NCBI RefSeq assembly: GCF_039542225.1
Contig: NZ_BAABHS010000026.1
Location: forward strand, 46,773-110,772
Length of the DNA stretch: 64,000 bases
DNA from: Yinghuangia aomiensis
GTDB lineage: Bacteria > Actinomycetota > Actinomycetes > Streptomycetales > Streptomycetaceae
Reading direction: 5' to 3'
In this document: positions 53,351 to 60,960 of the stretch, in pieces
Layout of the letters: each line of letters opens with the position of its first letter
Position numbering within the stretch: position 1 is the stretch's first letter
Made by a program: the position numbers and the translations under genes
Notes under the pieces: generated by a model
The model's database searches: none
Told to the model about the DNA's origin: nothing
The model's input: only the letters and a program-made list of their open reading frames with translations

Positions 53351-53775
53351 CCGAATCCGCCAAGCACTCCGTCAGCGTCGCTGGCGTCATCGTCAACGAC
53401 GAGGGCCAAGTCCTCCTCATCCGCCGCCGCGATAACGGCCATTGGGAACCGCCAGGCGGAGTTCTTGAAATAGACGAGACCATCGCAGACGGCCTACAGC
53501 GCGAAGTATTTGAGGAGTCGGGCCTCAGTGTCGAGCCGATTCGACTTACAGGAATCTACAAGAATATGAAGCTTGGCGTCTTGGCCTTGGTATTCCTGTG
53601 TCGAATCGTGTCCGGCAAACTGGCCTTGAATCCTGAGGTCAGTGATTTCCGCTGGGCAAGGCGAAGCGAGATAGAGAATCTTATGACCGCAACGTTCGCA
53701 CGACGCGTCACAGATGCGCTCGACGGTGACCGCACAGCCTCCGTCCGGTCTCACAATGGACGCAATTTTGTGTAA
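53347..53775 (+). CDS. Nudix hydrolase, candidate Pif-type immunity factor
   Basis: 142 residues, ATGA overlap with the PP2C-like gene. The Nudix box is complete: G-x5-E-x7-REV-x-EE-x-GL (GGVLEIDETIADGLQREVFEESGL region, residues 38-61). In pSAM2 the Nudix protein Pif makes carriers immune to incoming copies; an operon with a GntR repressor in an AICE makes that role plausible here (inference). The coding sequence turns AT-richer toward its 3' end, marking the start of the newer segment. Confidence 0.85.
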   Translation: MTESAKHSVSVAGVIVNDEGQVLLIRRRDNGHWEPPGGVLEIDETIADGLQREVFEESGLSVEPIRLTGIYKNMKLGVLALVFLCRIVSGKLALNPEVSDFRWARRSEIENLMTATFARRVTDALDGDRTASVRSHNGRNFV

Positions 53776-53796
53776 ACAAAGCAGAGAGTTCCATTT

Positions 53797-54711
53797 CTAG
53801 TCATTCCCATATTCAGGCTCCCGATAGTCCTCGGAGTCACCTTCGGTCTCGAAAGTAGTTGGCAGGCCAGCCTGCTCAATTAGCTCATATCGATCGAGCA
53901 CCAGTTGGCAATTCCTGCAGCTAAAATACTCTGCCGCCACGATAATGTTGACTATTACCTCATAGTCTTCTTCATCCACTTGGACAAGTTCCGCCGAAGT
54001 GTCAGTTATGTCATCCCCTTCGATAGTCCCGTTCGATCCACACGCAGGGCAAGATTGAATCCCACGGTGAGTGAATCCGATACTGCGGTCAAGGCCAGGC
54101 TTCCACTCCGCCGCGATGCGCGCGGGCAGGGTCCCATCCAGGTGTTGGGAAAGTCGCTGCTTAGCGCGCTCGATTAGCATTTCAGTTCTGTGTTCGACGT
54201 TCTTTGCATTCTGGTCAAGGTGCGCCATTACAGTAGGCTCGCGGTCGTCGCCTACAAACTCTTCGATATCACGGTCAAGCGCATTGACAAGAATGGATGC
54301 CTGAGCCCAGTAGCGGGCCCACCAGACGTTTGACGGCACGGCCAGAAATCCGACAGCACTCCCATGGAGATACTCGTTGCGTGCGCTTGTAATGATGGAT
54401 GCTTCCTTCAGATTGAAGGGTTTAAAAGCCCTCTGGCAGCGCGCAAAAAGGGTCTTTGCTCGAACCGAGATAAATCGTGCGTCACCTTCAACCAGGCCAC
54501 TCGCGATCAGGAGATTCCCCCCGTCCTCGGTCGGTTCAGCGATAAGAAGAGGAGAAACACGAGACAAGGCTGATTTTGCGAGCAATTCTAGCGCAAGGGC
54601 TGCCCAGAGGGCTTTCTCATCGAAAGTCCTGGAGGAATCTTCGTCCATGGCTCTGTTGATGAATAGTTTGGCCTTGACCCACAGCGCACCGTGGTCGTAC
54701 GGAGCTGTCAC
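53797..54711 (-). CDS. HEPN-like / zinc-ribbon protein (candidate effector)
   Basis: 304 residues. The N-terminal 150 are helical, with ALWAALALELLAKSALSRV and the motif R111-NEYL-H116, which fits the R-x4-6-H active site of HEPN RNases. The C-terminal part has C221-PA-C224 and C265-RN-C268, a probable zinc ribbon. No known family by eye. Its start overlaps the stop of the upstream dioxygenase gene (ATGA), so the two are co-expressed. AT-rich relative to the element backbone. Confidence 0.6.
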   Translation of the reverse strand: MTAPYDHGALWVKAKLFINRAMDEDSSRTFDEKALWAALALELLAKSALSRVSPLLIAEPTEDGGNLLIASGLVEGDARFISVRAKTLFARCQRAFKPFNLKEASIITSARNEYLHGSAVGFLAVPSNVWWARYWAQASILVNALDRDIEEFVGDDREPTVMAHLDQNAKNVEHRTEMLIERAKQRLSQHLDGTLPARIAAEWKPGLDRSIGFTHRGIQSCPACGSNGTIEGDDITDTSAELVQVDEEDYEVIVNIIVAAEYFSCRNCQLVLDRYELIEQAGLPTTFETEGDSEDYREPEYGND

Positions 54712-55361
54712 GCCGCACCTCTTTTCAGAGAAAGGCAGACGCGTTGCAACTCTCGGTTCGGATCTTCGGTTGCGGCTGGTCTACCGTGGAGAACGCGCCG
54801 ATTGTCCAGAAGAAGAAATTTCTCCGGCTCGTCCCAAGAGATTTCAATCGCACGCTCAGCCAGGCCTGCGAAGTAATCGACGGTTCTGCGTGAGCGCGAG
54901 TCGCACGGCGTCATGCATCCCGGATCGTAACGATATCTATTCCCTTCATATGCCGGGGCAAAGAAACTGTCATGACCATTTTGCACCAGAAATATTCCGT
55001 GCGTCATATGAATCCGTGCTGAATACCCGGGGCTTAGGTCCCCTATCAATGGGAGAACCTTTGTGGGGATTTCGTTCACGCCGCCACAATGGAGTGCGAT
55101 CAAATCCGGGGGGTTGGCTAGATGCGCTCCATCAGTATGTAGGGGCTGATCACCCTTGCCGTATACCGCACTGAGGGAGGGGGCGTGGGCCTCGCGCGCA
55201 TCGTGCGGCTTCAGGGTGGAAATCGGCGGACCACCCCGACGAATAGGTACTTCTTGATACCCAAGCCTGTCGGCCTCCCAGCGAACCAGGGAGAACGAGA
55301 GGGTACCTACCGCCCACCCGTCCTTCTTGCACTGGTCGAGCATCCGTGCGAAAGGCAGCAT
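54708..55361 (-). CDS. TauD/TfdA-like Fe(II)/2-oxoglutarate dioxygenase
   Basis: 217 residues. Iron ligands H75-x-D77 in QPLHTDGAHL and H192 in LLLDNRRVLHGRPA, with a 2-oxoglutarate-binding Arg in NRELQRVCL (R203 or R207). The core of the double-stranded beta-helix enzymes is therefore complete, though the N-terminus is shorter than in TauD. It forms an overlapping pair with the HEPN-like gene and follows the AAA-TOPRIM gene on the same strand after 200 nt. Substrate unknown. Confidence 0.78.
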   Translation of the reverse strand: MLPFARMLDQCKKDGWAVGTLSFSLVRWEADRLGYQEVPIRRGGPPISTLKPHDAREAHAPSLSAVYGKGDQPLHTDGAHLANPPDLIALHCGGVNEIPTKVLPLIGDLSPGYSARIHMTHGIFLVQNGHDSFFAPAYEGNRYRYDPGCMTPCDSRSRRTVDYFAGLAERAIEISWDEPEKFLLLDNRRVLHGRPAATEDPNRELQRVCLSLKRGAA

Positions 55362-55561
55362 GAAGACTGTTGTACTCCGAACTTCACGTATGTGCCGCAG
55401 GATTTGCCTAAGTCACTGGGCCCTGCTCTGAACATCACGATGCATATGAGTGCAAAAGGCGGCAAATGGCGGCGTCTGGGTGCCAGAACCAAACCCGACG
55501 CCGCGCACATGCCCCACGGCCCTCATCAGCGCCGGCGTCCCCCGGCCTCTTCGAGCGCAAA

Positions 55562-57175
55562 TTAGACGAGTCCCAACCCTGTATCCGCGATGGGCGGCAT
55601 TGAGATTGGAACGGCGCGCGGCGGAAGAAGTGCACTCAGTGCAACAGCGATTTCACCACTAAAGCTCGACTTCGAGTCCCTGAGAGCACGGGCGACCAAC
55701 TCGCAGTACGCGCGCACCTCCATCCCCACGGTCCTCGCAGCCTGGGGAACCAGCTGTTTACCAGGAACGAGAGCAAGAAAAGTCTCGAATCCTTCGCCCG
55801 CAAACGCGGATTCGACGCGAGCCTTCTCTTCGGCAAGGAATCCTTGTGGGGAGAAGTCCCAGTTGCCGACATCAAATAGAGTCGGAATCTCCTTATTGAG
55901 AGCTTCTACGCTCTTACCGCGCTTTGCGGCGCCAGAAATAACCTTAACGATATTTGGTTCCATCCGCGCTTTCCAGCGCTCAATTACGAGGGCTGCCTTC
56001 TGCTGATCGGTCACAGTCGCCCGCAAAGACTCAAGGTAGGAACCGGTGTCAAACGGAAGCGACAAGTGATTTGCCACGGCCTGGACCACCTGGGGGTGAG
56101 CGAAGATACTCTCAATCTCGTGCACCGGAAGTACATGCACATCAAGTGCATCAATAAAGGCATCCGGATGGTAATCGCGATCGATAATTCCTACCGATTC
56201 AAGCGAGTGTGCAATTCCCGAATCCCGCAGAGCATCAACACAACGCAGGACATTCTTCGAACTACCCACTGGCTTCACTACGGTGTCTGCACCGTTGAAC
56301 CAAGACTTGTAAAGTTGTGCATCCCAACTAGATTCTTCGCCCTCGCAAAAGACGATGCGCGAGGCATAGAAAGACAGAGAAGCTGCACCGAGCAAGGCGG
56401 CGCCTAGATCCTCGGGAATTTGCCCGTCCAGTTCAAGAACTCGCAACCCTGCCGCGGGGCTGGCGATGACGAAGCGCGCCTCCCGCCGACTTACTGCGAA
56501 AGTCAAGTCGTGGGTCACGTAGACAAAACGAACGTCCGTCCGTGCGTCTTCCAGGGCATCCCACAGACGCACAGCCAGTAGTGAATGAAAGTGAGTCTCT
56601 GGCTCGTCCACCACAAGGATCCCCGGCTCGGCACTGAAGACACGAGCGGCGACAAAGAGTGCAGCCTTCTCGCCGTCGCTCATCTGATTGCCGCTATATT
56701 CAACACTGACGCCGCTTGCCATGTTCTCAACGGTGGGGTTCCAATCCTTCCAACGCAGCCGCCGCCCTGGAAAGATCTTCCCCCAAACTTCTTCGACTCT
56801 TCGCGGGGGGGTTACTTCTGGCGGCTCTTTATTCTCGGGGTCATCCCAATAGCGCTCTGCAAACCTCTTGTTTGCCATTGCATCCTCAGCGAGCATCGTT
56901 GAGAGCATGTAGTCGAACTCCAAAGTGAGCTCCCAATGAGAGGCGCGAGCTTGCGACCTTTGGCTGTTGAAGTTATTCAAAGCAGTGTTGAATCCCATTG
57001 CGGGAACCTCGGGCGCGACACGCGTATTACGCAATGCGTTAATATAATCAATCGGCATGGATGCGTTGATATTACGACTTTGCCTAGTCTTGCCACTGCC
57101 GTTGGGGCCGATGACAACGACAGGCTCCCGACCTGGAAGATTGGTACCGCCGGGGAGCTGAATCTCATAACTCAT
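55562..57175 (-). CDS. Fused AAA ATPase-TOPRIM (DUF4435-like) protein, PARIS-like
   Basis: 537 residues. ABC/SMC-type ATPase: Walker A GPNGSGKT (23-30), signature MSDGEKA (165-171), Walker B ILVVDEPE (186-193) and H-loop YVTHD. From about 270 a TOPRIM-like domain follows: IVFCEGEESSWDAQLYKSWF with Glu residues 278/280 and GIIDRDYHPD with D332/D334. Separate AriA (ATPase) and AriB (TOPRIM, DUF4435) make up the anti-phage PARIS system, and fused forms are known; OLD-family nucleases are the alternative. Cytoplasmic. AT-rich, recently acquired. Confidence 0.72.
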   Translation of the reverse strand: MSYEIQLPGGTNLPGREPVVVIGPNGSGKTRQSRNINASMPIDYINALRNTRVAPEVPAMGFNTALNNFNSQRSQARASHWELTLEFDYMLSTMLAEDAMANKRFAERYWDDPENKEPPEVTPPRRVEEVWGKIFPGRRLRWKDWNPTVENMASGVSVEYSGNQMSDGEKAALFVAARVFSAEPGILVVDEPETHFHSLLAVRLWDALEDARTDVRFVYVTHDLTFAVSRREARFVIASPAAGLRVLELDGQIPEDLGAALLGAASLSFYASRIVFCEGEESSWDAQLYKSWFNGADTVVKPVGSSKNVLRCVDALRDSGIAHSLESVGIIDRDYHPDAFIDALDVHVLPVHEIESIFAHPQVVQAVANHLSLPFDTGSYLESLRATVTDQQKAALVIERWKARMEPNIVKVISGAAKRGKSVEALNKEIPTLFDVGNWDFSPQGFLAEEKARVESAFAGEGFETFLALVPGKQLVPQAARTVGMEVRAYCELVARALRDSKSSFSGEIAVALSALLPPRAVPISMPPIADTGLGLV

Positions 57176-57561
57176 GCCAATACAATAACCCGATCAGCCT
57201 TGGGATGCTTCTATTGTTGCAAGTCGGACCAACTTTCTGATTCGATCAAAGCGTTCGCAGAATCAATCCATAGTGATCACAGCGCTAGAACCGGTCGCGA
57301 AGCCAACTATCCCTGAGGCCGTTCGGCTTCGGTGCCACGTCTCCAGGACGGGGCATATGTGGGGCAGTGCGCCTGCCGCAACCCGACGGGTCTACGGAGC
57401 CCCTGGTCAGAGCTGGGTTGCGGAGCGCCCCTCCCCTGTCCGGCGAGGAGAGCGGGCCCCTCAACAACACCCGGGATCAGGCTTGGTGATGCTACGCACC
57501 CCGTTGCCTGGGATCCTTCGTCGCGTCGTGGTTTCAGCATGGGCGCGGGGAGGCCGGGTCG
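57176..57561. other. Divergent intergenic region
   Basis: 386 bases between the AAA-TOPRIM gene and the restriction gene. It must hold both promoters. I see no gene or repeat in it. Confidence 0.4.
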
Positions 57562-58860
57562 TTGGCGGGGTTGCTGCGTGTGGGTGACGTCTTTCGGTAT
57601 GCGTCGAGCAAGGACGCGGTACCGGCGGATGTGGATGGGTTTCGGAACTTCTGGCATGTGACGGACACGCCGGGCCGCAAGAAGGTGCTTCTTGAGTCGG
57701 GGATCAACAGCATCGCCGAGGTGGCTGCGGTGGACGGTCCGCGTCGGGCGGCAGTGCTGATCCGGTCGAGTCCGTGGAAGGCTGGCAGCGAGCAGACGCC
57801 GTGGCATGACGTGTTCAGTCTCGAGGTGGGGCATGTCCGCTACTTCGGGGACCACAAGCCGGGGCTTGCCGTTCCCGTCGGGCAGACGAAGGGCAACGGT
57901 GCGCTGTTGCGGGCGTTCGAGCGACATCGTGCGCCGACGGCGGACGTGCGCCGGTTCGCGGAGCCGTTGTTGGTGTTCCGGGCCGTGCGGCGTGGTCGTA
58001 GTCCGAAGGGGCATGTTGAGTTCTGCGGTGTCGGGTTGGTGGAGCGGGCGGAGCGTCTGGTCCAGTGGGCGGGCGAGGAACGCGACACGTTCACGAACTA
58101 CGTATACGACTTCGCGATGTTGGACCTGTCCGCCGAGGACGACTGTCTTGACTGGCGGTGGGTCGAGGCCAGGCGCGACCCAGCTGTCAGTGTCGACGCC
58201 GCGTTGAAGTTGGCGCCGGCGGCGTGGCGCGAGTGGGTCGGGAAGGGGCATGCGGCGTTGCCCAGGGTTCGGCGGCGAGTGGCTCGCTCGCGGATAGTGA
58301 AGATAAGGGATCAGAAGCCGCCGTCAGGGTCGCCCGAGGCTGCCGATCTGCGGATGATTCACCGGTTCTTCAACAACCGGAAGCACGACTTCGAGGCCGT
58401 GGCTTCGGCAGTTGCCGGGCGGATTCTCGGCGACGGGGCGTCCTACCGGGAAGGCTGGCTGACCCGTCGGTCCGGTGACGGCGGCGCGGACTTCATCGGC
58501 CGCGTCGACGTGGGGCGCGGCACGGCGGGCGCCAGTCTCGTCGTGTTGGGGCAGGCGAAGTGTGTGACCCCGGAGACGTCGATCAGTGCCGAGCAGATCG
58601 CGCGGATAGTGGCCAGACTTCAGCGGGGCTGGATCGGCGTGTACGTCACGACGGGCTACTTCTCCGAGGCCGCGCAGATGGAGATGGTCGAGGACCGGTA
58701 CCCCATCTCGCTCGTGAACGGCCGCGAACTCGCGGGCGAACTGCGATCCATGGCCAACGAGGACCACAACGGCGACTTGGTTGCCTGTCTCGAACACCTC
58801 AGGGCCAACCAAGCCGCCGTCGTCACCGAACGGCGGCCGGAGGAAGTTCTCTTGCTGTAG
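57562..58860 (+). CDS. MspJI-family modification-dependent restriction endonuclease
   Basis: 432 residues from TTG 57562 (GGGGAGG 8 nt upstream); the GTG six codons later is possible. The N-terminal 200 residues resemble the SRA-like recognition domain of AspBHI/MspJI enzymes (VGDVFRYASSKDAVPADVDGFRNFWHV, GDHKPG). The C-terminal Mrr-like catalytic domain has D310 in GDGGADFIG and Q331-A-K333, exactly 20 residues apart, which is the D-x20-QAK motif of this family. Such enzymes cut DNA near 5-methyl- or 5-hydroxymethylcytosine. Last gene before attR. Confidence 0.78.
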   Translation: MAGLLRVGDVFRYASSKDAVPADVDGFRNFWHVTDTPGRKKVLLESGINSIAEVAAVDGPRRAAVLIRSSPWKAGSEQTPWHDVFSLEVGHVRYFGDHKPGLAVPVGQTKGNGALLRAFERHRAPTADVRRFAEPLLVFRAVRRGRSPKGHVEFCGVGLVERAERLVQWAGEERDTFTNYVYDFAMLDLSAEDDCLDWRWVEARRDPAVSVDAALKLAPAAWREWVGKGHAALPRVRRRVARSRIVKIRDQKPPSGSPEAADLRMIHRFFNNRKHDFEAVASAVAGRILGDGASYREGWLTRRSGDGGADFIGRVDVGRGTAGASLVVLGQAKCVTPETSISAEQIARIVARLQRGWIGVYVTTGYFSEAAQMEMVEDRYPISLVNGRELAGELRSMANEDHNGDLVACLEHLRANQAAVVTERRPEEVLLL

Positions 58861-58970
58861 ATCCCGAGTGCCGGTGCCCGCGGAATCGTCGTGGAACGCG
58901 TCCGCGCCCGACCGTAGGTTTCAGCAGTTGACGCAGGTCAGAGCAGGGCGGGAGTGACGGCTCGATCTCG

Positions 58971-59049
58971 CTGTAAATCTGTCGGCTGATGCCTACGCAG
59001 GTTCGAACCCTGCACCCGCCACCCCTTACGAAACAGCCTCTGACCAGCA
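58971..59049 (+). repeat. attR: att core copy 3 (79 bp)
   Basis: Third copy of the tRNA-Tyr 3' half, the junction of element 2 with the chromosome. The sequence to its left (CTCGATCTCG) shares nothing with the tRNA, so no tRNA is encoded here. Confidence 0.92.
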
Positions 59050-59068
59050 CGTATGGTCGGGGGCTGTT
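59032..59068 (+). terminator. Terminator hairpin at attR
   Basis: AACAGCCTCTGACC (core) pairs with GGTCGGGGGCTGTT (59055-59068). This is presumably the original terminator of tRNA-Tyr before integration. Confidence 0.6.
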
Positions 59069-59239
59069 CTCGTTTGCGCCCTCCGCGACACCCCGCCAGC
59101 CCCATGGAATGCCCGTGGCTGACCGCTCCTGACCCCTCGTTCTGGCACGCGACTGGCACACGGCCCACGCCCCGCCGGCGGCAACGTCAGCGGCCAACGA
59201 GACGCCCTTGATCCAGTAGAGATCGATTCGGCAGTGATC
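59050..59239. repeat. attR flank matching the attL flank and the 29.1-kb tail
   Basis: 59050-59204 matches 26001-26164, and 59206-59239 matches 29152-29185. The two parts are contiguous here but about 3 kb apart in element 1. No gene is seen between 59050 and 59454. Confidence 0.75.
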
Positions 59240-59454
59240 AGCGGGCGGCGTCGGATGCGGCACCAGGCGGCGGTGGCGTCGTCCTTGGACTTGCCGCGGG
59301 GCTGGCGGGAGCCGTCCGAGTCGGAGTTTTCGGCCGACAGCGGTTCACGGCTTCCGAGCCGGTCGCGGGTGCTCCGATGGACGAAGACCTGGCGCTAAAT
59401 GCAGCTTCGGCGTGGCTGGTTGCTGTCGGGGCATGGGGCGGGTTTGGGTGAGGT

Positions 59455-60204
59455 ATGGAGGTCACCTATGCCACGGCGCCGGCGCCCGGGCGGGGGAATG
59501 AGGACTTTGTTGTTGCCGGGGAGCGGTTTGTCGTTGTGCTCGACGGGGCTACGCCGGTGGGGGAGTCCGGGTGTGGGCACGGGGTGCCGTGGCTGGTGGC
59601 GCGGCTGGGGATGCAGCTGGCTGTCGGGATCGTCAGCGGGGTGGGGGAGCCGCTCGCGGCGATCCTGGCCGAGGCGATCGAGCAGGTGTGCGGCATGCAT
59701 GCCGACAGCTGTGACCTCGGGCATCCGGACAGTCCGTCCAGCACGGTGACGATGCTTCGGTGGGAGGGCGGGACGGTGGATTACCTGGTTCTGTGCGACT
59801 CGCCGCTCGTGATCGAGGGCGGCGATGGCAGCCTGCGGACCTACGTCGACGACGCGACCGCGCACCTTGTCAGCCGTACGCGGGACGATGTGCGGAAGCT
59901 GCGCAATCGGCCCGGTGGGTTCTGGGTTGCCAGTACCGATCCCGCGGCGGCGGAGCACGCACTCACCGGGTCGGTCGATGCCGCCGAGGTTCGTCGGGTG
60001 GCGCTCATGACGGACGGGCTGTCGCGGCTCGTCGAGCGCTATGGGTGGACGTGGTCGCGGGTTCTCGACGTCGTCGAAACGGAGGGGCCAGGCGCCGCCG
60101 TCCGGGCCGTTCGCGAGGCCGAAGTGGCCACCGTGCCGGGGACGTTCCCCGGGAAGCCGCATGATGACGCCACCATCGCCCTGTGTCGCGCGTTCACGCC
60201 GTGA
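59455..60204 (+). CDS. PP2C-like phosphatase domain protein (chromosomal copy)
   Basis: 249 residues, same length and layout as the element copy: NEDFVVAGERFVVVLDGATPVGESGCGHGVPWLVARLG, SPSSTVTMLRWEGGTVDYLVLCDSPLVIEGGDG, RRVALMTDGLSRLVERYGWTWSRVLDVVE, KPHDDATIALCRAF. Acidic residues in the positions of PP2C metal ligands. It stands alone here, with no GntR or Nudix partner, just beyond attR; it could be native or a remnant of an older element. Confidence 0.78.
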   Translation: MEVTYATAPAPGRGNEDFVVAGERFVVVLDGATPVGESGCGHGVPWLVARLGMQLAVGIVSGVGEPLAAILAEAIEQVCGMHADSCDLGHPDSPSSTVTMLRWEGGTVDYLVLCDSPLVIEGGDGSLRTYVDDATAHLVSRTRDDVRKLRNRPGGFWVASTDPAAAEHALTGSVDAAEVRRVALMTDGLSRLVERYGWTWSRVLDVVETEGPGAAVRAVREAEVATVPGTFPGKPHDDATIALCRAFTP

Positions 60205-60285
60205 TCCGCCTCTGGTCTGAAGGGAAGCCGTCGCCGGGCTGCCTCTGCTGCTCCCGCAAGCCATCCGGCGCGTAAGCCACCGCAT

Positions 60286-60840
60286 ATGGTCGGCACCATG
60301 CGCACCACTCCCCAGCCGCTCCCTGCCCTCCGTCCCGCCACCCGGGCCGATCTGCCCCGGATCCTGGCGCTGCTCGCGGACGAGGATCGGGTGACCGACC
60401 CCGCGGACGTCGTGGTGACCGCGGCATACGAGCGCGCGTTCGCGGCCATCGATGCCGACCCGCGCAACGAGCTGCTGGTGCTGACCCGCGCAACCGGCGA
60501 CCCGGCAGACGAAGGCGAAAACCAAGGCGAAATCCAAGGCCAACACCAAGACCAAGACCAAGACGCCATCCTCGGCTGCCTTCAAGCGACCTACATCCCC
60601 GGTCTCGGAAAGGGCGGTGCGGAGCGGGTGTTGCTCGAAGCGGTGCGGATTCGGGCGGATGTCCGCGGTGGCGGGCTCGGCCGGACGCTGATGGAGTTGG
60701 CGATCGAGCGGGCCCGGGTGCGCGGTTGCGCGCTCGTCCAACTGACCAGCAACAAGCGCCGTACGGACGCGCACCGCTTCTACGCCGGTCTCGGCTTCGT
60801 CCGCAGCCACGACGGCTTCAAGCTCACCCTCGACAGCTGA
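60286..60840 (+). CDS. GNAT-family N-acetyltransferase
   Basis: 184 residues. Starts LRPATRADLPRILALLADE; the acetyl-CoA site is VRIRADVRGGGLGRTLMELAIERARVRG (a variant of the Q/R-x-x-G-x-G/A loop), and the end is TSNKRRTDAHRFYAGLGFVRSHDGFKL. Between strands 3 and 4 there is an inserted Gln/Asp/Glu-rich run (GENQGEIQGQHQDQDQD, about residues 77-93) encoded by short repeats. ATG 60298 is an alternative start. Substrate unknown. Confidence 0.87.
   Translation: MVGTMRTTPQPLPALRPATRADLPRILALLADEDRVTDPADVVVTAAYERAFAAIDADPRNELLVLTRATGDPADEGENQGEIQGQHQDQDQDAILGCLQATYIPGLGKGGAERVLLEAVRIRADVRGGGLGRTLMELAIERARVRGCALVQLTSNKRRTDAHRFYAGLGFVRSHDGFKLTLDS
60516..60570 (+). repeat. Short-unit repeat tract inside the GNAT gene
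   Basis: Repeats of CAAGGCGAAA/CAAGACCAAGAC type encode the Gln/Asp-rich insert. The frame is kept, so unit gain or loss in threes would only change loop length. Confidence 0.6.
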
Positions 60841-60960
60841 CGGCGAAGCAGCCCAACCGCCCAACCGCCCAGCCCCCAACCCCACCCAATTCCCCGCCAA
60901 CCCCATGCAACCCCCGCCCGGCCCCAGCACGTCTCCACGGAAAAGTCCCCGGGTGAAGGG

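Larger units (their letters stand above)
39147..58970. mobile_element. Integrative element 2, AICE with prim-pol replication (about 19.8 kb)
   Basis: Bounded by the att copies at 39147 and 58971. The backbone reads leftward: SpdB-like, WhiB, TraB, SSB, cytosine methylase, prim-pol, DUF3631 ATPase, iterons, Xis, Int. Regulatory genes (GntR, PP2C-like, Nudix) and defence cargo fill the right third. Its integrase lies at the left end, the opposite polarity to element 1, so the two elements have independently evolved to use the same tRNA. The 53.4-57.3 kb part is AT-richer, hence newer. Confidence 0.85.

Noticed and set aside
57307..58251. Long minus-strand open frame opposite the restriction gene
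   Set aside because: It is the GC-rich shadow of the MspJI-like gene, which has the conserved catalytic motif on the plus strand.
59238..59465. A 75-residue minus-strand frame beside attR
   Set aside because: Low-complexity Ala/Pro/Thr sequence without a ribosome site, running into the start of the PP2C-like gene.
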